Below, piece after piece: positions 1 through 5,554 of a DNA stretch of 5,843 nt. Within the stretch, counting starts at the first letter, position 1. Each line of letters starts with the position of its first letter. The stretch lies in assembly GCA_003242205.1 (NCBI GenBank), contig QGUR01000292.1, positions 1-5,843 on the forward strand, written 5' to 3'. Made by a program: the position numbers and the translations under genes. The notes below the pieces were generated by a model. That model worked only from the letters and a program-made list of their open reading frames with translations, was not told the DNA's origin and made no database searches. The stretch is from Chloroflexota bacterium. Its GTDB lineage: Bacteria > Chloroflexota > Anaerolineae > Aggregatilineales > Phototrophicaceae.

Positions 1-4
1 ATGC

Positions 5-29
5 AAAAAAAAAGCCGCCGGAGGCCGCC
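5..29 (-). terminator. Candidate factor-independent terminator after the herA-GNAT unit
   Basis: Read on the minus strand, a short GC-rich hairpin (positions 28-14, three-base loop at 22-20, six pairs with one internal G-G mismatch at 26/16) is followed directly by nine T (positions 13-5). It lies about 50 bases past the stop of the acetyltransferase gene, where the end of the minus-strand unit is expected. The stem is short and imperfect, and the window edge cuts off what follows, so this is only a moderate call. Confidence 0.45.
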
Positions 30-80
30 TGCTCGTCAGGTGCATAGTTGTACCGCGCCCGTTCGCGACCGCGCAAGGGA

Positions 81-680
81 TCAGGTTGCCGGTGGGCGAT
101 AGTCGCGGCGCAAGAGCGAAAACAAAATCAGGTCGCCGGATTCGCTTTCTTCGTAGAACTGTTCGTGCTGCACGCCCTCGCGCTGGAAGCCGAGTTTTTC
201 CAGCACGCGCACCGAGCGCATGTTGTCCGCCGAGGCGTCGGCTTCGATGCGCTTCAGGCCCATACGCTGGAAGCCAAATTCGATGATGGCGCGAATGGCC
301 TCCGGCATGATGCCTTTGCCCCAATGGGCGCGGGCCAGATCATAACCGATGGAAGCGCGGGCGTCCTTGCGAAGCCAGTAGTTGTAGCCGCACATGCCGA
401 TGACGTGCTTGGGATCGTGGCGCAGCGTGATGCCCCAGCGGATCGAGCGCTTGTCCCGATAGTCGTTCGCGATGCCGCGAATCAGCGCGACCGCCTGATC
501 GAGCCGCGTATAGTTCGCGCCGCCGTTGTATTTCGTCACTTCGTAATCGCCGCGAATGGCAAACACCGCAGGCGCGTCGGCGGGCGCCAGTTCACGCAGG
601 TACAGGCGCGGCGTTTCCAGCGTTGGAAACTCGCCAAAGTCGAACAGGGCTTCGCTGTCCATCGGCTCCCGGATGTCCAT
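81..680 (-). CDS. GNAT-family N-acetyltransferase, RimJ/RimL type
   Basis: A 199-aa cytoplasmic acetyltransferase predicted to move an acetyl group from acetyl-CoA to an amine, usually a protein N-terminus or a small molecule in this subgroup. The N-terminal region shows the usual entry ETPRLYLREL (22-31) followed by ADAPAVFAI (34-42). The acetyl-CoA loop is in IGYDLARAHWGKGIMPEAI (111-129), where WGKG replaces the classic GxG/A signature as in RimJ/RimL proteins. Motif B is DNMRSVRVLEKLGF (152-165), with the typical Asn and the LGF before the last strands. Length fits a single-domain GNAT. The ATG at 680 lies 9 bases after the stop of the HerA-like gene with only a weak AGGC upstream, so translation is probably coupled to it; Met7 is an alternative start. 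The substrate cannot be read from the sequence. Co-transcription with a HerA-type ATPase is suggestive but proves no shared function. Confidence 0.9.
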   Translation of the reverse strand: MDIREPMDSEALFDFGEFPTLETPRLYLRELAPADAPAVFAIRGDYEVTKYNGGANYTRLDQAVALIRGIANDYRDKRSIRWGITLRHDPKHVIGMCGYNYWLRKDARASIGYDLARAHWGKGIMPEAIRAIIEFGFQRMGLKRIEADASADNMRSVRVLEKLGFQREGVQHEQFYEESESGDLILFSLLRRDYRPPAT

Positions 681-689
681 ATGGGCTGC

Positions 690-2390
690 CTAACGAATGC
701 GCCGGTCTCCGCTGTTGCCCAACCGTTGGCGCGCCTGCTTGATGGTATCGGGCTTGAGGTTGTTTTCGGTAACGGCGGCGTAGAAGGCTTCGTCGTAGGT
801 GCGAGTCTTGACGACGACGGGCATAGGTACGGCGTGCCCCATGATAATCGCCTGCTGTTTCGTGTCCAGCCTTGCCAGCACCTCGCGCAGCCCTGCCGCG
901 CCGCTAATGCCGCTGAGCACGGCGTTGATGTCGCGCTCGTTGTCGAGCAGGGCGGTGACGCGCGTGCCGATCTGGCTCATGACTTCTTCGTCGATGCCGC
1001 TTGGGCGCTGGTCTACCACTAGCAGCGTAACCTTGTATTTCCGCAGTTCGCGGGCGATGATGCCGAAAATCGTCTGGCTGGCGATGCGCGGATCGAGGAA
1101 TTTGTGCGCTTCCTCGATCGTGATGAGCAACTGCGGCGGCTCCAGCGCTTCGTCGCCGAGCGCCTTCTCGACGCGCTCGACATATTTCTCGTGAATGCGG
1201 CGGGTCAGGTAATTGGCGACCAGAATGTAGGCTTCCAGCGAGTTGCCGTAGCGCCCGAATTCCAGCACGACGCTGGTTCCGTTGTCCAGTTTAGTGAGGA
1301 TCTGCTGAACGGTATCGCCGGTCGATTCCGGGACGAGAAACTCCCAGCGCTCGAAGCGTTGCAAGCGCCGCTGGAGCGCCGCCAGCGTGCCCGCTCTGGT
1401 CGGCGTTTTGGCCTCGATTTCTTCGATATCTTCGGCGGTGATCTCGATCAGCCGCCGTACCCACTGCTTGCCCCAGTGCTTGGAGAGCGTGTAGGCGGCG
1501 TCGATCATCGCGTCCGAAAGGCCCATCGTCTCGCGCAGCATGGCGATATCTTCAGGCTCGATTTCATCGTAGCCCAGCTTGACCTCGAAATCGGGCCGCA
1601 CGTTGCGCCGCCGCGCCGATTCGGGATCGAGCGTGATGATGCTAACCTTGGTCGGGAAGAGTTGTTTCAGCCCTTTGGCGCGCGGGCCGCGTTCGTCGGT
1701 GACTTCCCAGCCGTAGTCGTTGTGCATGTCGAAAATCAGGTTGACCGCTTGGCCGCGGGCGATGATGCCCGCCAGCAACATGCGCGTCAGGAAGCTCTTG
1801 CCGGTGCCGCTTTTGCCAAAGACGCCGATGGAACGCTCGACCAGCCGCTTGAGGTCGAGGTTGATCTGCGTTTCTTCCAGTTCGAGCGGCGCGCCGACGT
1901 TGAAGTGGGTCGCGTCCTCGCGGCCAAACACGGCGTTGACGTCCTCGACGCTGGCATTGAGTACCGGCATGAAGTGGCCCGGAATGGTTTTGACCGGACG
2001 CGGGGCGTCTTCGGCGTCGTCAATCGCCAGCATGGGTGCGGCGTACAGCTTGCCATAGGCGGCAGTGCCGATATAGACATCGCGCAGGAACGGGTCGTTG
2101 ACGATTTCGGGCGGGTCGCTCTGGATAGCGGGATTGGGGCTATCGAGCGCAATGTCGGTGATCATGCAGAAGAAACGCTTGTTTTCGCCGCGCACGACGA
2201 CATAGCGCCCAACCGCCAGATCTTCAATCGTCTGCTGCGGGTCGAGCTTGACGACCAGCCCTTTGCTGAGCGAGCCGCCGACGACCACGCCGAGGCGCAT
2301 ACCCTCTTCAGCCGAATAGACGGACGCGCCGCGGCGCGTTTCCCGCGGGAACCAGTGTTCGAGGTTTTCTACGCCGTTGGTCGAGGTCAT
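690..2390 (-). CDS. herA: HerA-type HAS-barrel/FtsK-like ATPase (DNA translocase)
   Basis: A 566-aa P-loop ATPase of the HerA/DUF87 group; family members form hexameric rings that pump DNA and work with the NurA nuclease in end resection. Numbering from a TTG two codons upstream of the ATG: an N-terminal beta-barrel (HAS) region at about 34-85 (GVVVGGSLSKGLVV, then GRYVVVRGENKRFFCMITDI), Walker A GKSGTGKS (194-201), NLIFDMHNDYGW (219-230) with the family Asp/His after Walker A, a helical insertion at about 275-350, Walker B LLITIEEAHKF (423-433, acidic pair E428/E429), and DQRPSGIDEEV (462-472) followed by QIGTR (475-479), the usual sensor and arginine region. ATG at 2390 is chosen over TTG at 2396 because GGAAGAG lies 10 bases before the ATG but only 4 before the TTG. 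The gene starts about 2.5 kb from the partner nurA on the same strand, with an HNH gene and an opposite-strand serine hydrolase between. The gene symbol reflects family membership; the family also includes defence-associated ATPases. Confidence 0.9.
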   Translation of the reverse strand: MTSTNGVENLEHWFPRETRRGASVYSAEEGMRLGVVVGGSLSKGLVVKLDPQQTIEDLAVGRYVVVRGENKRFFCMITDIALDSPNPAIQSDPPEIVNDPFLRDVYIGTAAYGKLYAAPMLAIDDAEDAPRPVKTIPGHFMPVLNASVEDVNAVFGREDATHFNVGAPLELEETQINLDLKRLVERSIGVFGKSGTGKSFLTRMLLAGIIARGQAVNLIFDMHNDYGWEVTDERGPRAKGLKQLFPTKVSIITLDPESARRRNVRPDFEVKLGYDEIEPEDIAMLRETMGLSDAMIDAAYTLSKHWGKQWVRRLIEITAEDIEEIEAKTPTRAGTLAALQRRLQRFERWEFLVPESTGDTVQQILTKLDNGTSVVLEFGRYGNSLEAYILVANYLTRRIHEKYVERVEKALGDEALEPPQLLITIEEAHKFLDPRIASQTIFGIIARELRKYKVTLLVVDQRPSGIDEEVMSQIGTRVTALLDNERDINAVLSGISGAAGLREVLARLDTKQQAIIMGHAVPMPVVVKTRTYDEAFYAAVTENNLKPDTIKQARQRLGNSGDRRIR

Positions 2391-2400
2391 GAGCAATCAT

Positions 2401-2407
2401 CTCTTCC
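2401..2407 (-). promoter_or_regulatory. Ribosome binding site deciding the herA start
   Basis: GGAAGAG on the minus strand, with a 10-base gap to the ATG at 2390. It makes the in-frame TTG at 2396 (4-base gap) an unlikely start. An ATG at 2400 is in another frame. Confidence 0.6.
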
Positions 2408-2427
2408 ACATGCAAAGCCATAGCTCG

Positions 2428-2433
2428 ATTATA
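2428..2433 (-). promoter_or_regulatory. Candidate -10 box for the herA unit
   Basis: A perfect TATAAT on the minus strand, about 38 bases before the herA ATG, which would give a leader of roughly 30 bases. No convincing -35 hexamer is seen 16-18 bases upstream. A second -10-like TACAAT lies at 2447-2452, also without a clear partner. The position between divergent genes supports a promoter, but the missing -35 limits confidence. Confidence 0.45.
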
Positions 2434-2498
2434 CCCGCACACGGCGAATTGTACCCTGAAATGAGAACGGATGGTCTATAGAGAATCAGGCTGCGTCG

Positions 2499-2523
2499 TT
2501 GCCTCATTTGGAAAATGAGGCAA
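2499..2523. promoter_or_regulatory. Perfect 11-bp inverted repeat, candidate operator
   Basis: Arms TTGCCTCATTT (2499-2509) and AAATGAGGCAA (2513-2523) are exact reverse complements around a 3-base centre, GGA. The element lies near the middle of the divergent region, about 110 bases from the herA ATG and 120 bases from the hydrolase start. A dyad of this size and short spacing fits a dimeric repressor or activator site. No T-tract follows on either strand, so it does not look like a terminator. The binding protein is unknown and no regulator gene is in the window. Confidence 0.5.
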
Positions 2524-2628
2524 TCGGTTCACAGCATAAGCCTACCTTGTCCACTGCTCCTCTATTCTGAATCTCTCGGTCCTTAAGACATGCAGCGCTA
2601 TCATCTGCGAACCGTCAACCCATAGTCT

Positions 2629-2636
2629 GAGGGAGG
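2629..2636 (+). promoter_or_regulatory. Strong Shine-Dalgarno fixing a GTG start
   Basis: GAGGGAGG lies 7 bases before the GTG at 2644, a near-ideal sequence and spacing. It supports GTG as the real start of the serine hydrolase gene; the signal peptide begins right after it. Confidence 0.75.
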
Positions 2637-2643
2637 CCGGGAC

Positions 2644-4119
2644 GTGGACAACCACTTATCGCCTCGGCGTGCGCTTGGTTGGTTGCTGCTGATTTGCCTG
2701 CTGTTCGCTGGCAGTGACCGGACAATGGCCCAATCGGAATTCGACACCTCACGAGTTGACCAGTTCATTCAGGAACAAATGCGCGCGCAGCAGATCCCCG
2801 GCCTGGCACTGGCGCTCACACGTGGCGACGAGGTGTTGTATGTGCAGGGCTACGGCGAAGGCATTACCCCGGAAACACAGTTTTTCATCGCTTCGGTCAG
2901 CAAATCGTTCACGGCGCTGGCGGTCATGCAGTTGGTCGAGGCAGGGGAAGTCGACCTAGACGACCCGGTACAGACCTATCTGCCTGAGTTCTCGCTCACC
3001 GATCCCGGCATTGCGGCTCAGATAACGGTGCGACACCTGCTCAATCATACAAGCGGTTTGGCAGACGCGGGCTATGCCGGGAACCTGCTGCCGCAACCTT
3101 CAACCCTTGCGGAACGTGTCATTAGTCTGAGACAGGCTAATCCTGTTGCTGCGCCGGGGAGCGAGTTCCATTACTTCAACCCAAACTATGACACGCTTGC
3201 TCGTCTGGTTGAGGTCGTCAGTGGGCAGCCCTTCACCGACTATCTCCAAGAGAATGTCTTTACGCAGCTCTCAATGACCAGCACGTTCAGTGCCACTACA
3301 TCTGTCGAAGCAAAGCAGCGCGCAGGCCAGCTTGCGCAGGGTCATATCGCCGTCTACGGCATTCCGGTCCAGCTTGACGAGCTGGATGGTTTCCTCGGTG
3401 GTGAGGCCGGGGTAATTACATCGGCTCAGGACATGGCGAACTATCTGATCATGCAGAACAACGGCGGTACGTTCCAGGACAAGCAGCTCGTTTCGCCTGA
3501 ACTGCTAGCACAGATGCACACGCCGCCCGGCGGGATAGATAGTAACTATGCTATGGGCTGGCTGACTGCGGAATACGAGGGCATTCCGACGATAGAGCAC
3601 AACGGCATTCTGTCCGTGTTTTACGCCGAAGTCGTGCTGATTCCTGAAACGGAACACGGCATCGCGCTGCTTTACAACGTCAACTCGCTGCCGTCGCAGG
3701 CCATTGCGTTTCCCCAGATCAAGGAGGGGCTAATCGACCTCCTTGTGAACCGCCAGCCTTCGAGCGGCGGCATAACTGTGCCTGTTTATGCCGTTATCAT
3801 GGCAGCGATTACGCTGCTTGGGTTGGCGTTGGCTCTCCGCAGCATGGTACGGTTGCCGCGCTGGAAGGGGCGGCACGCGCATACCCCGGTCTGGCGTTTG
3901 ATACCCGGCATCGTGTGGGCGTTCATGCCTATCATTATCCTGGCCGCGTTTCCGCAATTGTCTTCAATCGGTTCGGGCCGCATCTTTAACCGGCAGCAGC
4001 TTTTTCGGGCCGCGCCAGACATTTTTATCTGGTTAGGGCTTGTCGGGCTGCTTGGCGGCATCAACGGGATGGCACGGATCGTCACGCTCGTGCAGAGAGA
4101 CAATCAGCGTTCAGCGTGA
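2644..4119 (+). CDS. Exported, membrane-anchored serine hydrolase of the class C beta-lactamase family
   Basis: A 491-aa protein of the beta-lactamase/penicillin-binding-protein-like family (AmpC, D-aminopeptidase and esterase relatives), acting outside the membrane. A signal peptide covers about residues 1-29 (RR at 8-9, hydrophobic LGWLLLICLLFAG, likely cut after TMA). The catalytic domain spans about 33-365: SVSK (Ser84 nucleophile, Lys87), HYFNPNY (175-182 region) with the Y-x-N pair Tyr177/Asn179, and HNG (319-321) in the place of the KTG/HxG motif. Further family marks are VRHLLNHTSGL (129-139) and MGWLTAEYEG (304-313). Three membrane helices follow at about 378-397, 418-436 and 458-477; basic residues after the first and third (RLPRWKGRH, QRDNQR) fit a cytoplasmic C-terminus. 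The real substrate (peptidoglycan peptide, ester or lactam) cannot be told, and nothing proves drug resistance. It is the only plus-strand gene, lies between parts of a DNA-processing gene set, and is probably a functionally unrelated insertion. Confidence 0.92.
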   Translation: MDNHLSPRRALGWLLLICLLFAGSDRTMAQSEFDTSRVDQFIQEQMRAQQIPGLALALTRGDEVLYVQGYGEGITPETQFFIASVSKSFTALAVMQLVEAGEVDLDDPVQTYLPEFSLTDPGIAAQITVRHLLNHTSGLADAGYAGNLLPQPSTLAERVISLRQANPVAAPGSEFHYFNPNYDTLARLVEVVSGQPFTDYLQENVFTQLSMTSTFSATTSVEAKQRAGQLAQGHIAVYGIPVQLDELDGFLGGEAGVITSAQDMANYLIMQNNGGTFQDKQLVSPELLAQMHTPPGGIDSNYAMGWLTAEYEGIPTIEHNGILSVFYAEVVLIPETEHGIALLYNVNSLPSQAIAFPQIKEGLIDLLVNRQPSSGGITVPVYAVIMAAITLLGLALALRSMVRLPRWKGRHAHTPVWRLIPGIVWAFMPIIILAAFPQLSSIGSGRIFNRQQLFRAAPDIFIWLGLVGLLGGINGMARIVTLVQRDNQRSA

Positions 4120-4136
4120 CGGATAACGGGTTCGGC

Positions 4137-4865
4137 TCAGTCGAGACCAACCTCGTGCGCCTTTTCGTGGCAACGGTGGCACAGCAGGCGTACGTCTTCG
4201 TAGCGTTCGTCGGCGACGCGGGCATAGGACAGGTGATGCACGTCGATCAGGTTTTCGTCGCCATACCATGAATCGTCTGGCGCATGACAGCGTTCGCCCT
4301 GACAGCGGCCTTCGTGAAGCAGCATCATCGCTGCCCGCAGCTGCCGCCAGCGCGGACTTTGCAGATAGTCTTCATAGGGCAGGGCGCGCAGCCGCGCCTG
4401 CTCCTCCGGCGTTGTCCGGGTGACGCTGCGAAACCACAACGCATCGAAGTGCAGTGGATGGGTCAGGTCAGGCGACGCGCTGCCCGTTCTCTGGTCTGCA
4501 AGCGGGACGAAAGCCTGTTCCAGCATGACGCGCTGCGCTTCCAGAAACTGCTCGTGCTCGCGCAGGCCCGTTTCCTCCCGCTGCGCCGCCCACGCCTGTT
4601 CCAGCCATTCCGGCAGTGGATCGCTCGGCAATAGGTGGTGGGCGGCGCAGAAGGCTTCCCAGATAAGCCGGTAATGCGCCAGATACTGCGCCCGGTAGAA
4701 CAGCCATGCGCGCCGGAAAAAGGTTTGCTGCCAGTGCGCGTAGGCGACCGCGACGGCACGAAAATCGTCGATTTGCCGGCGGCGACATTCGGCTGCCACG
4801 ACGGGCAGAAGGAGCGTTTCGAAGCGGTAAAAGGTAAAGGGGATCATCATCCTGCGGCAACACAT
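4137..4865 (-). CDS. HNH endonuclease-domain protein with unrecognised N-terminal region
   Basis: A protein of about 242 aa with a C-terminal HNH (beta-beta-alpha-metal) nuclease domain that should cut DNA using a divalent metal. From ATG 4865, the domain begins at YEDYLQSPRW (164-173), followed by a structural zinc site of Cys188/Cys193 and Cys229/Cys232, the catalytic DVHHLSY (208-214, His210/His211), and CHRCHEKAH (229-237, His233/His237). All key positions are present. Residues 1-160 are helical and rich in aromatic residues (HWQQTFFRRAWLFY at about 44-57) and match no family I know. The open frame continues upstream to 5186, but that stretch overlaps the HAS gene and looks like shadow coding. 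ATG 4865, 4850 and 4847 are all possible starts; none has a good Shine-Dalgarno. It lies after a likely terminator, so it may have its own promoter, and ends 17 bp from the convergent hydrolase gene. Roles in repair, defence or as a mobile nuclease remain open. Confidence 0.82.
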   Translation of the reverse strand: MCCRRMMIPFTFYRFETLLLPVVAAECRRRQIDDFRAVAVAYAHWQQTFFRRAWLFYRAQYLAHYRLIWEAFCAAHHLLPSDPLPEWLEQAWAAQREETGLREHEQFLEAQRVMLEQAFVPLADQRTGSASPDLTHPLHFDALWFRSVTRTTPEEQARLRALPYEDYLQSPRWRQLRAAMMLLHEGRCQGERCHAPDDSWYGDENLIDVHHLSYARVADERYEDVRLLCHRCHEKAHEVGLD

Positions 4866-4890
4866 GAAACGGATGTTCTGTTGTCGCACC

Positions 4891-4919
4891 AAAGAAAAGG
4901 GAGCCAATGTGGCGCCCTT
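4891..4919 (-). terminator. Factor-independent terminator between the HAS and HNH genes
   Basis: On the minus strand the arms AAGGGCGCCA (4919-4910) and TGGCTCCCTT (4906-4897) pair over ten positions with one G-A mismatch, closing a 3-base loop, and run straight into TTCTTT (4896-4891). It begins 23 bases after the stop of the HAS gene. This is the shape of an intrinsic terminator with a slightly broken T-tract. It would separate nurA-HAS transcription from the HNH gene, whose first usable ATG is only 25 bases further on. Confidence 0.62.
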
Positions 4920-4942
4920 GTGAGTTGCGAACCCGGCAGCGG

Positions 4943-5551
4943 TTAACCGTCCGGACGGATGAGCGTCAGCACGTGCGACAGGCGTTTGAGATCGTTGGCC
5001 AGCAGATTGGCCAGCGTGCGCCCGCACCGAACGAGAAACTGGTAGCGTTCGTTCTCCGGATAGGCGTAGGACGCATAGCGCAGCGCGGCGGCGATCAATT
5101 CGTCGCTCGGCACTTCCGAGGCCTGCAGCACCAGCCGGAAATAATCGCAGCGTTGGGTGAAGTCGTAGACCTCTCCGGCGTGGCACAGGACGACTTCGGA
5201 CAGGCTGAGCGGCGGGCGTGGCGGCAGGCTGTGAAACATCATGCCGTTGTAGATATAGCCGACGTTGAGCGCGCAGATTTCGACCGGCACCATGCGGTTG
5301 TCGCGCTGGTCCATCAGCGTGGCCTGATCGATGTTCGTCGCCATGACCAGCTCGCGCGCCAGCGGGTCGTCGTCGATGCGAATGGCATAGATCAGCCCGA
5401 TGGCATAAGCAGACCCGTCGTCGCTGATGGGAACTCTGACAAATGCCCCGAAGTTGTGCCTGTCGTCAATCCGGTTGCTGCGCGTGCCGCAGTCGAACCC
5501 GGTGGTGCTGGCGCGCAGCACGCGCCCGACGATGCTGACGCTGTCCTCCAT
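4943..5551 (-). CDS. HAS-barrel domain protein, NurA/HerA-associated
   Basis: A 202-aa protein with no enzyme motif. Residues about 5-60 (SIVGRVLRAS, then FGAFVRVPI and YAIGLIYAIRID) form a predicted small beta-barrel like the HAS (HerA-ATP synthase) barrel. A middle stretch leads to a marked LPPRPP (109-114) before SEVVLC, and the rest (about 147-195, DELIAAALRYASYAY, LVRCGRTLANLLANDLKRL) is helical. This layout, including the LPPRPP turn, resembles free-standing HAS-barrel proteins encoded beside nurA and herA in cyanobacteria and related lineages; I recognise this from memory and have not aligned it. The HAS barrel of HerA is the docking site for NurA, so a free copy could act as an adaptor or cap (inference). 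The ATG lies 3 bases after the nurA stop with GGGAG 10 bases upstream, so the two genes are almost certainly one operon. No membrane segment or signal is seen. Confidence 0.78.
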   Translation of the reverse strand: MEDSVSIVGRVLRASTTGFDCGTRSNRIDDRHNFGAFVRVPISDDGSAYAIGLIYAIRIDDDPLARELVMATNIDQATLMDQRDNRMVPVEICALNVGYIYNGMMFHSLPPRPPLSLSEVVLCHAGEVYDFTQRCDYFRLVLQASEVPSDELIAAALRYASYAYPENERYQFLVRCGRTLANLLANDLKRLSHVLTLIRPDG

Positions 5552-5554
5552 GAG

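Larger units (their letters stand above)
2391..2643. other. Divergent intergenic region between herA and the serine hydrolase gene
   Basis: About 250 bases that separate two divergently read genes, visibly richer in A and T than the flanking coding DNA. It holds the herA ribosome binding site and TATAAT box on the left, a perfect 11-bp inverted repeat in the middle and a strong Shine-Dalgarno on the right. On the plus strand a TATCAT (2599-2604) could serve as a -10 for the hydrolase gene and TTCACA (2528-2533) resembles a -35, but the two are not at a workable spacing, so I call no plus-strand promoter. I see no tRNA, small gene or riboswitch here. Confidence 0.6.

Noticed and set aside
1..102. 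Short plus-strand frame starting ATG at position 1
   Set aside because: Thirty-three Arg-rich codons that run over a likely terminator and into the acetyltransferase gene on the other strand; no ribosome binding site is visible.
48..1022. Long plus-strand open frame of 324 codons
   Set aside because: It runs opposite the acetyltransferase gene and the end of herA, both with clear family motifs. The product has no recognisable domain and is typical of antisense open frames in GC-rich DNA.
1104..2423. Plus-strand open frame of 439 codons opposite herA
   Set aside because: It mirrors the herA coding region; the minus-strand product has Walker A, Walker B and sensor motifs in order, while this one has none.
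2521..3974. Shared 10-mer CAATCGGTTC at 2521-2530 and 3965-3974 as a possible target duplication around the hydrolase gene
   Set aside because: The second copy lies inside the hydrolase coding region rather than at its boundary, and the flanks differ. No terminal inverted repeats or transposase are present.
4947..4958. 12-bp palindrome CCGTCCGGACGG at the end of the HAS gene
   Set aside because: It lies within coding sequence, has no loop or T-tract, and a GC palindrome of this size is plausible by chance in this DNA.
4866..5186. Upstream extension of the HNH frame to 5186
   Set aside because: It overlaps the HAS gene and crosses the terminator hairpin, and its translation is Arg/Ala-rich with no domain character. 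The HNH protein more likely starts at 4865 or slightly later.
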